DNA of 64,000 nucleotides. It comes from Lumbricus terrestris (lineage: Eukaryota > Annelida > Clitellata > Crassiclitellata > Lumbricidae). The stretch is taken from contig OX457042.1 in assembly GCA_949752735.1 (NCBI GenBank), positions 26,098,900 to 26,162,899 on the forward strand, given 5' to 3'. Positions 16,187-28,100 of the stretch are shown one piece after another. Below the pieces are notes generated by a model. It saw nothing but the letters and a program-made list of their open reading frames with translations, made no database searches and was not told where the DNA came from. Positions within the stretch are counted from its first letter, which is position 1. Every line of letters begins with the position of its first letter. Made by a program: the position numbers and the translations under genes.

Positions 16187-19100
16187 CTGGACAATAATTT
16201 AAAGCCTGTCTAATCCACTCTTGAAACTCTTGAGTAGCATTACCACAATGTTAAAGACATCACTCGATAATTTTTGTTTGTTTATAGTTACTGTCCTATG
16301 GATATAATATGTACTTACTGTTTTGCATTTTAATAGGAGTGGTTTATTGATTTTATGCAGGCCTATGTCTTTGCAAATCATTTAAAACTATTACAGCGCA
16401 GACTGTGTCCTGATTTAATTTAACATTATATATATAGAGCATTATAATAGTACAACGAATCAGAATGTATAAGAATAGTCCATTTTTGTGTGTATATAAT
16501 TTGTAAATCCTGATAATAAAGTCAGTTGGACTCAATATATTTGAAGGAGCGACAGCTCGTGATCTGTGGATTACCACAATGGCAAAGACATCACTCAAAA
16601 GTTTCTGTTTGTTCAACTTTACTAGGTGGTTGATTCTGAAACAGGATGGTCTGTATTTTGATGATTGCGGATATGTGCTGAAGGGATTTTGTGTTCTATC
16701 CCTGAAAGTACTTTGCACAAACTTGTCTGTGTTTCAGAACTGTTGACCTTTTTTATGTGCGATAAATATATCAAATAAATAATAAATCTATAAAATAATT
16801 CATTGTAAGCATATAAAGGTCTACCATTCAAAATGCACAAGGCAAACTTACATCAGGAAAGTGATCCTCAAAGTAAAGCTTGTTAGGCTCGAGCTGATGG
16901 TGAAGCCGAATTGTGTTGACGGCTTTGGCCACATCGTAACCGAAAAACAGATTGTGTGCAAGTACCTACAACAAATTCATGAAATAATTCAACACAAATC
17001 TAAGAGTAACAATAAATTCATGAAATAACTTAACACAAACCTAAGAGTAACAACAAATTCATGAAATAACTCAGCACAAGTCAAAGAGTACACCCAAATT
17101 CGTGAAATAACTCGACACAAATCTAAGAGTAACACTCTAAACCAGTGGTTCTCAAACTTATGCAGGCCACGGACCGGCAATAATTTTTTTTTAAGCTCGC
17201 GGACCACTGAACTTGAATGGCAACAGCAAAAAAGCGACATAGGCTATATTTAAAAAAAGTATATTATAAGCATTTTAAAATTTAATGAGTTATTTCATTA
17301 ATTCAAACCTATCCCTGATAGCATTTAACCTTTTCCCCATTTAATTACATTTAAAAATTTAAACTCAAATTAAGTTTCAAATAAAAAAGTTTGTTATTGT
17401 AGCAATAATAGGGGCCTATATAGCCATTGACACATTATTAAGATTGTGCGCTAATGTCGGAAGCACCTGCTCGAAATAAAACCAAGAAATCAGAATATCA
17501 CCATATTTTAAATAGGCCCTATTGTGGATTATATTTTCGTGTGAACGGTCGATTCTTTTTCAGCTTGGATGTTTTGCTCAGAAGCCGGTTTCCTTATAAT
17601 AGACTTTTCTTTGCTCAGAGTGCCTGAGCGGTCATGCAATTTCACTGTTCTTTCATTTTATAAAGTCCAGACAAGCTTGCCTACAGTTTTTTAATTTTCT
17701 AAATGCTTCAAACACATTTCTTTATATTTAAAATTATAAAATTAAATGATCTACATCCAGTGATGCTTGATCAGCGTTTACTTCACTATCGCTCAACATA
17801 GATCAACAGAAATAAACACGAAACTGCATGATTGCAGTCATAGATTTAGTAAATTCAGAATAAATTTTAAAAATGCTTAAAAAACCATTTGCAAATTGGA
17901 ATAAGGCACTGGTAATGTAGGCCTATTTAATTTTTTAAAATTTTGAGACATGCTTTTGAATAAATTTTGAATAATTCGAAAAATTTCACAATTTCAAATA
18001 TATAAATTAACAATTAGGCTATAATTCATTTTCTCTCTAAGAGATCACGGACCGGTGATCAGGACTCCGTGGACCGGCACCGGTCCGCGGACCACCACTT
18101 TGAGAACCACTGCTCTAAACAATGCAATTGTGTTCACTCTATATCAGTTGGACCTCATTTCAGTTTAACTCATTCGATCTACTTAATTTGCACCATCAAT
18201 GGCGCCTCTTATAATAGGTCTAGTCATTTAAAACACATTCTAGTTGTGCATGTTAAATTGTTAATTGTTATATTCGTTTAATTGGTAACACACCGCTATA
18301 AGGTACAGCTAAAGTGCAGCATACCTTCACAGCAGGGTAACTAGTTTCAACAGAGTCCTGCAACGGGGTGCTAAAATTTTATTAAACATATATCACCGAC
18401 ACTTTTGAGAAGTACTTAAAGGGATTATATATATATACAGATTTATATATAAATATATATATATACATACACAATATATGCTACACAGTGGTATAGTGGT
18501 AAGTTCCGTGCCTTGTAACTAGAGTATCGCAAGTTCAAATCTGCCATAAGCCACTCTGTAGCGTTCCTGAACAAGGTGCTCACCCACAATTGTCTGTGAG
18601 GACGACAATGGCAAAAAAAGCTCTCACTCATCTCATCCCTTGGTGGCATTGAACCTGCCCTCGGGCAAAGAACTCATCATCAAACTACACACCCACAGAA
18701 ACACATACTACTGAGTGACATCGAAAATAACATGTGTATTCCGCCCCATAAGCATTAATATGGAAACATCTTCAAACACACAATCAGAGCTCAGTTCATT
18801 CAAATTCAAAGGTCATCAAGCAACCACAGAGTGTCAAGAGAAACTCAAACTAACGTAAGTAGCAGCTGATGTAATCTGTTTGCCACCGGCAGCTCCAATC
18901 ACCATGACAACGTTATCATCTCCATCCACGATAATCGCTGGGCACATCGATGACATCGGTCGTTTCCCGGGCTCTATGAAATTCTCCTTACCAAGCGTTG
19001 ATGACTGACCGGGGCTGACAAAGTCACCCATCTCGTCGTTGAAAATTATCCCAGTCCGTTTACCAACTGTCTTCGAACCAAACCTGAAACATCAGCACAA

Positions 19101-22100
19101 ACCACAATATATCCAGGGCTGCACACGAGGGTATACGCGGGTACAGCATATACTCACCTCCGGCGGAAAACGGCATCGTATACTCACCTCCTGAAAAGTA
19201 GGGTATACGCCGGAAAAAAGCAGGATACACCATACATGCTAGTAAATCAGACTGTTTAAGATGGTTTTTGGGGCCGGATAACTAAAAAAGATCGTCACAT
19301 TTTTCAGAAGGAAAAATGGACAAAATTTTCCCGAGATTTTGGCCGCGTGACTTTTAAAAAAAGGTCGTCGCAAAATTTTCTCCCGACCAGCGTGTACTCA
19401 CCTCAAAATTTACCAGTACAGCCCTGAATATATCTGCAATGTTTTTCTAATTCACTGACAGAGTAAATAATAAATCTCTTCTAGTTTATAACCAGCATGA
19501 ATTGTAAGCCAATTCTTTGCCAATTAATTATTATTACAAGCACAACTCTAATTTTCTGAAAGTTCCAAACAGCAAAAATTTTCATTTCCTGCAGCTTATC
19601 CCTAACCATAACCACACATTTTTATCGAAACCAAAAGTAGAACAGTTTAACAGATGCAATGTTTAAAAAAATACAACACTGTATCAAAGGGAAAGTCCTA
19701 AAAGGGCCAAAGCTCCATTCACAAGGGTCAGCCTAGAATAAATTCAATAAACACCGAATTAAATAGTGAAAAGATGGTAATTACGATACAACTGAAAGCT
19801 TAGGTTTTAAATACACAGATAACAGTTTCTATAGAACAAAAGCTCATCTAGTTAACTAATGTGCACACAATAAAAATTAACTAACCTGTAAAAAAGAGAT
19901 AATTACGTAGTTGAAATCAATACAGTGTAATGGTAATTGTAATGGTAGGTATAAATCATAATTTATTTACACAGTATTGATGGTGGTAGTTGCCGACACA
20001 GCACCTCCGTTAGGTGCAATAATCGATAGTTGCGAAGTGCCGTGGTCTTCGTTGGTGGCAAATTCCGGATGGTAGTAGGAGACGTTATCATACGTGTGAG
20101 ACGGGTTGATTCGGCCACGGATGTAGTTGGCAAAGTCATATGACGTCAGATTATTCATCGCCTACCGAAATTGTCAGCAACCAGATTAAAAAAGTGACCT
20201 GCCATCTGAAAATACTTGCGAAATACTTTTTCACAGAAATGCTAATTTCTTATCTACAAATTAATTTACTATACAACTAATACTATTCGGTTCATTATCA
20301 TGGTTTTGACTAATAAGAAATTGCGTGCAAGTAGTTGGAGACACCCTTTATAACACAGGATTCAAACTAAACCATAAATCGAGAGAGTAACTTCAATGCT
20401 CATACTAGGCGTGACCATCAATGATGATCTTGGAGCAACATCACATGTCAATGCTGTTCTAAGTACCTGCTCTGGGTCGCTCTTCGCGCTTAGAGTCCTA
20501 CGAGCCCATGGTCTCCCCTCTTCTGCCCTCCACGAGGTAGCCCGTGCAACAACCATCTCTCGTCTTCTGTATGCCTCCCCTGCTTGGTGGGGATACACCA
20601 CTGCAATTGATCGCCTCAAAATTCAACGCTTTCTACAAAAGGTCAAGCGATTGGGATACCTCCCTTCTCATTACCCTGATCTTGACCGCTTGATTGATGA
20701 TGCAGACGTTAGACTCTTAAAGTGTGTCATCTGGAATTTAAATCATGTACTCCGTAGCCTATTTCCACCTATTGTTAAAAGGCCTTATGCTCTGCGTTCG
20801 CGACCACACAACTTTGAACTGCCTAGAAAAGATGACTTTAATTTCATCTCACGTGTTCTTTTTAAGACTGTTCGCAGCTCTAGGAACTAGAAATTAATCT
20901 ATCTTTGATCTTTCGCATGCTTCCAGCCCGAATTCTGCGGACAATCGTTACTTCAGCCTATTTAGTAAAGTCCTATCCCGTTCCATGAGGAACATAGGGA
21001 GGCGCTCATCTCCTTTTCCATGGCCCTGAGCCAGCAATGGACGAATCCCAAGGTCCTGGACACGAGGCCAGTGTGTCGCAGGACTTGCTGTTTACTTCCC
21101 AGCTTACGCCGGTACCAAATTATACTGCTTGGTGACAGAGGCACGTGTGCGTGAACAACTTGCCCAAGGTCGTTACCCGGAGTCGAACCCGCAACCTGCC
21201 GCTCCGAGAGCGGACGCGTTACCGGTCTGCCACCAGGTCGCACACTTCAGCCTATTTACTTCTTTAAAATACATTTTTTTGTTTCATGTAATAAGTTGCG
21301 GTGTGTCAACTTAGTTTTTCTTGAATAAATGAAGTATATAGTTTCATAGCAACATTACACAAGTACACAGACTAGAGCATCATCATAATTCAAAATTTAT
21401 ATAGCACCTTTTCAGCGAACTAGACGCTCTCAACCTGACCAAAAACGATCACAATCAAATTGTCATTAGCACTCTACTGAAATCGAATTAAACAAATAAT
21501 TTCTTAAACTGATTGAACGTACTTTATTATTACCCAAGTTTCAGGAAATAAAAGGTACATGTATAAGTAAAAGCTCAAAAGAACCATAATATACACTGTA
21601 CACATTATACAGACACATGATTACAGCAATATTGCACAAAAATAAACCCTTTTAACCAATTATGAAGAAATACGATCGCATAAAACTCGGAATCTAAGTT
21701 TCTAAAAGAAACATGTTGAAAAACAACCACTTTTCACCACAACAACCTCATGAAAATGTGAAAAATTATATGCAAACTCACAAATGCTGCAAAAGCATTC
21801 GCATAGCACCAAGTGAGAGTCGTATTCTCGGTGACAAGTGCACAGTTTCGAGTACAATGTACGCAACTCTCATCGAAACATACCTTCGTCACGTTAACAA
21901 AATCTTCATCTCCCAGGTACGACCTCATTGCATAACCAAACTTGAACGTCTCAACTATCTTATGATACGATTCAACCTCGTTTGAGGTTCCATCGATGTC
22001 TCCAGACGTGAAATTATAACCTAAAAACAAACACATGGATTACATTATGAAATACAGGTAAGGAAAGACAAAAAGTAACATCTCACCATTTACATGTAAG

Positions 22101-25100
22101 CTGAGACCCCGGTCTCATCCAAACACCCAGATTGTCTAGTGCTTGTTAATTTAATTAAACTTGGTTAACTAGTTAAGAATTGTGTCATCATACACTTGTG
22201 TTCTATTACCACCTCTGTCTAAATTTATTTCATTGTTACAGGTGGCCCACTAGTGACTAGTGGAAGCCAAGTTCCGTAGGGTCGTAGTCCTTTTGATCCA
22301 TTGTTGTTAGTCAATTTTTTCTACTGTTCTTGGTTTTTTTTCAATGTCATTACTGTTCGTTGAGTTCAATAAAATTTATAGTTATGGACTCCTTTCGCGG
22401 CAGAACATAGGAGATGACGTCGTAGAATATTTGATTTCTTTCCTTTTTAAAGCAGTTACCATGGCAACTGCAATGTTTATGTTGATCAAGTCAGTCACAC
22501 TGCTCTTCTGAATAACTTGGTATTCTGGAATTTTCAACAAGATTTAATTCTGACAACATTTAAATCAGATCATCTGATAAGCAGGGCACGTGGGCACGAT
22601 GGTGTAGTGGTGGGTTCGGTGCGTTGGTGCCTGAGGGTTACAGGTTTGAATCCACCTCAAGTAGGGACCTTGAGCAAGTCCTTCACTAGCAATTGCTTGT
22701 GCACTTCAGCGTGAAACTCCGGTGCAGTGTCCGCGCTGTAGCCGGGAGCGTCTCTGCCTTGGAGCCTGAGGGCTACACGTTCAAATCCACCTCAAGTCGC
22801 CACGTAGGGACCTTGAGCAAAGTCCTTCACTAGCAATTGCTTGTGTGCTTCAGGGTGAAACTCCAATGCAGTGTTCACGCTGAAGTCGAAAGCGCCTCTG
22901 AGTAGAGAGCTCAAAGGGGCGCTAAAGTAAATGCGAGAAATAAATAAATAAAATAAACAAATAGATAAGGAAAGACCTTCCAAAATCCGGAGCATGTAGC
23001 CGAGCAGAACGCCGCTGGACGGTGGTCGGATGCTGATCAAGCGATATCCAAGGCTCTTCAACTCCATCGACAGGATGGATGAATCGCTGTCCTTGACTTT
23101 GTACGTTCTCAGATCCTCGGTGCTGACAATACCCTCTGAAACCAGGATTAATATTTATCTTAACAGAAATTAATAAACTACTCTACGAATGCAAACTTCA
23201 GATGAAGATGGATTCAATTGACGTTTTCTTCGGAGTAAAACCGTAATAATCTAATCCACGGACTTCCAATCCAAAATTAATTAATTCATTCATTCATTCA
23301 AGTATTTATATAGCGCCTCTTCAAGGAAACTACTCAGGGGCGCTCCCGACTCCAGCACGGCCAAATAGAACATTTTTAAAGTGCTTATAGAATGTGTCAG
23401 ATTAATTAAGACTAAAGCATCAGAGTGGATGCTTCTGGTGAAGCCATGGTAACTCTCTAATAGCATCTGCTGCTTCAAGACATTAGGTTTAACGCTTTAC
23501 CGACTGAAGGTATAACGCTTTCCCATAACATTTACTACAATTTGATCGGTAAAGGGTTAAGAGTTAAGCGAGACTGGAAGATAAATCAAAGATAACAGAT
23601 CATGCAAACCAAAGACTACTAATCTTGAAGGCTTTCGAATGTAGGATGAATCGAGTGTCTCTTTTAGAGATCACGTAACAAGCAATAATTCCATTCGGAA
23701 ATTAATGCCTATAATGTTGATTTCTATGTCTGTTCTCTTGGTAGCATATAAATTATACACTTTAGTTCTCATGCCTTAAAATTGGACAGTTGGGTGTTAT
23801 AAATCTACCAGTCTATGCTCATTCCAGAAATCAAATTAAATTAATGTAATCTAAAGTACAATGGCTATTGTTAATGCCATTAATGTCACCCATAGTCAAC
23901 GCTATTGTGATATTATTGTAAAGTATAAAGCATCACTTGACGGTCAAGCGAAACTGTAATCAAAACGACAATTAAACAATCGATTGGGGAAGTCTGGCCA
24001 GTTTTACATCTGTTCTTCCAGTTTAAATAATTAATACCACCCACTACAGTTAGAGAGGTCCGGGATTGAAGTATCCTCACCAAAGTCCTTTATATCATCG
24101 ACAACATCCTGTGCAAGGGAACCAGTGTACATTGTATCAGGTTCCTTCTGAATCCTTTCTAGCGTGTCGGCCAATCGGGGACGTTTCATTAGGTCACCCT
24201 CTTTGTACACAGTACCATCATCTTTGATGAACAGTTCCCTAGATACGCGTAAAGCATAACTGCAATGTAATTACTGTAATGTATAGTAGTGGTAATGGTG
24301 GTGGCAGTAGTAGTAGTGGTAGTGGTGGTGTTGGTAGTAGTAGTAGCAGTAGTAGTAGTAGTTTCAGTTTAATGACACTGTGGGATAAAAACATCATTAG
24401 TGTCGCCCTCCTTCTTTATCCAGGCTTGGGACTGGCATTGTCAGAGTGCGGACAGTGGCAGAGTTTTAAGAAACTGCTTCTACATGTTTTGATGATCATA
24501 AAACCAACAAGAAAAACAAGCTGTTATAGCTTACCTGTATAGAACTGAGAAATGGACAAATCTGACTTTTAAAGCAATCAGGTATTTTTAAGCTTATTTA
24601 CTCTGACGCAGACTAAGACAAGTGCTGCTAAAACTCAAACTCATCATGTGGTGCAATCTCCATTTATTTGAAGTCATATTTCTTTAATACTGATAAGCAG
24701 CCAATTCAGAATGCCTTGTAGCAATTTACAAAGGCACTACATAAATGTCAGATACATATATTGGTAAGTTGCCAGCAGACTGCTACCCATATTTCCGAAT
24801 TGAAAACGAGCAATGGCGAATTCAAAACCTCTTCACCTCAAACTAGTCGTATTTCGAATCAGATCTTCGTTTTCCTTAATGAAAGTCGCCAAAGCCCAGC
24901 CAACAAAAAACCCATCTCTGCACATATCAATCGTTGGCTGAAACAGATCTGCCCAGGGAAGTTTCCCAAACTGTTTCCATGCCTCGTAATAGCCACGGAC
25001 TTCACCAGGGACGGCAATCGCTTTTCCTCCTGGACAAGAAAACAAACACCTTTAAAGTTCTGGCGAGAGCAGTTTGAAAAATGGACTTGCCTTTTGTACC

Positions 25101-28100
25101 CGCATTTGAAGTTTGATTTCGGAAATGTCACTCGTCGCTTCACCATAACTCTTTGGGCTGTGAACGAGTTTTTCAGTTTTCAACAACTTCTTTCAGTTGC
25201 CAAAACTAGATTACTGTACATTACATTGCCTCTTACTTTATGCAAATTATGATAAACTTATGATCTTCACTTTCAATAGGTTCTAAAAGGCTTGTTACAC
25301 TACATTACATACCAATGATTAAATTGCTTAATAGCTGATTTGTGCTGTATTGTAGTTTCGTTTATTGGCTAGAACACTTACTGTCAAAAGTGCAGAAATT
25401 AACATCGGATCGAGATCTGACTGTTACGGAAATAGAAACCATGCTCTGCAATATTTTCTATTATGGCCCAATGGATTGGACAAGTGTTGACAACTTATTG
25501 GGCTTGAAAAATGCACTCACATTAAAAAATTTCTCAGTGCTTGGACTGGCTTAGGAACTGCAAACTCATCCATAACTAAGTATAAAACTATGAATAAAAT
25601 AAACAAATTACAAATATCGTGTAAAATAAGTAAACTTGGTCCTGGGCATGATGAAGAGGGAGCTGATAACAGGAAATGCTCAATAATTATGCTTGCAGTG
25701 AATGGAAGTTCTACAATGATGATGCGGACAATAAACATAATTAATAATGATGTGGCACTAATTAATTAATTAATCAATTCATCCATTCACTTGTTCATTC
25801 ATTCACTCATTCATTCATTCAGAGGACTATATACAAGAAACAATGCAAAAACCACAACATGCAGCTATAATTCAGAACACTTACCAAAAGTATTTGAAGT
25901 TCCGTTTACAAACATATCTTTTGTAGCGGCAAGTGGTGCCACCTCTCTCGCATCAAAAACTTTCACTATCCGTGACGAACTGTTGCGTGGCCTAAATTTA
26001 CAATAATTGTACGTATTAAAGTAATTAATTAATTTACACACACTTATCGCCGAACAATCTATACCTAATTTAAGATTTTCAGTCAGTTCCTCCAGTTTCA
26101 TTTCCACATAACAAAGCACGATAGCTAGATTTAAATTTCCCCTGAATAAACAAATTTTTACTGTGTTTTCCAATGCATGTTGATTTTCTTAGTATGTTTT
26201 CACTAGAAGCAATTTTTGACTGATGTCTCTGCATGAACTAATTATCATGCTATCATATGCCATTATTTTTTGTTGGCTCTCAGTCGTTTTGTTATCTACA
26301 GCTTTGCATGTTCTCCCGACGGAAAAAGTTACTATCCATGCCACAGATTCACCTTTTGGAGTGACCGTGAGGACCACAAATTTAGTTAATAACAATAATA
26401 TCAGATATAATTTAATGGCATAAACTGAATGCACAGGATCTTTTCTTTCGTCTGATAAAATACATTCAGCGTTGTAAAATATTCTTTAAACAATTACCAC
26501 AGCCTATATTTTAAACTGCTTAAGAGCAACTCGTTTAAAAATTGAAATAAAATTTAGTTAATGCCGATCTCGGTCAGTGCAACATTTACGATAAAAACAA
26601 GAAATGAACGTAACATACGTATCGTAAACGACCATTTGAAATCCGCCGCCAATTCCACAACTCATCGCGTTGTGAACACCAAGACAAAGCAAAGCAGCAA
26701 TAGCGGAATCAATTGCAGATCCATTCTTGTCGTGCAAAATAATCCTGAGAAACAACAAAAGAGGTAACGTAATGTAGTTTAGGTATGGTGAGGAAAGGTC
26801 ACAAATTAAGGTCCTTGTCCTTCGAATCGGTGTTTCCAATTTGCCATGAAGGCACCACCAACACATGTAATGCGCACTGAGACAAGGGCAATTCAGCAAC
26901 ACAGAAGATTCCAGGTGATAAAGCATGGAATGGTACAGTAATCCTAAACTTTTCCTAATCTAAAGAGTTGTGTTATCCTTATGGTGCTTCAAGTGAAACT
27001 GTAGCCAAACTTTTTTTAATCCACCAGAGTTGTGCACTTAATAATCTATAGTTCAAGGACATCATAGGTCATGCAGAACACTTTGTAACAGATAACGTTG
27101 GCACTGATAAGCATAATTCTTTACATGTCTGTATCAATGTCAGTCCTTGTAGGAATGCTCCCAGGATAGAAAAGGCTGCTAGATATTTTGCTGACAACAG
27201 CAATCTCTCACACAACCTTTCCTTACAGACTACACCGTTATATTTCAACGTTGCCAACAGCTGTTGTTCACCACAACAGAAACTAATTGCGCAGAGATGA
27301 GAGCATAGCTTAACCATCTCATAACAAAACAACAGCTGAGGTTCATGAGCTACAGCAGGACACTGACAGAAATCAAATTAGAAACATCAAAGAAACACAA
27401 ACCCGACACAGGATTAACATAAAACGCATAAATTCCCAACTCAAAAAGACATGGAAACAGCAAGGCCACAGCTGGCGTCAAATCATCCGCATGACCAGAT
27501 ACAGTGCAAGACACTCATTCACAACTCGTGCTCTGCTGGACATGGCGACTTCATTGTTCCTCCGACCCGTACGTACCTCCACGGTCTAGCATACAAGTTT
27601 TCCTGTGGTCGGCCCATCCTTGGCCAAACGACTTACGACATGGACTATTCAGCCTCTCCTTCCCGCCACTCTGCTAACACTTTGACCTGCCTAGCTTACC
27701 CTTGTCCTGCTTCATGACCTGCCAAAAATTCTTTGAAACTTTCAATATTTCTTTACAGTTAATTATAGACCTTCTACCTGCTGAATAGCTCCCACGACGC
27801 GACCTGCCGAAATTGTAAAGCTGGTGCCATCACTGCATAAATACCATCATGCTCGATGTGGCTCCATTGCGTCTATGATGAGTCTATCGTGAATTGGTGC
27901 AAAATAAATTTCAATTACAGTTACAAACCATGTGCCTATGTCTATCATCGCTACTCTCAGTTCCCTGACCAACACTTGCCATGACTTGAGAACAGCTGCT
28001 TTGCTGTTCATTCAGAACCGTGCCCAACACTCCGTTTTGCACTTACAAGTCGGGATGTCTCATAATTCTCCTCAAACTGCTCCTCCATCTTGTTGGACCA

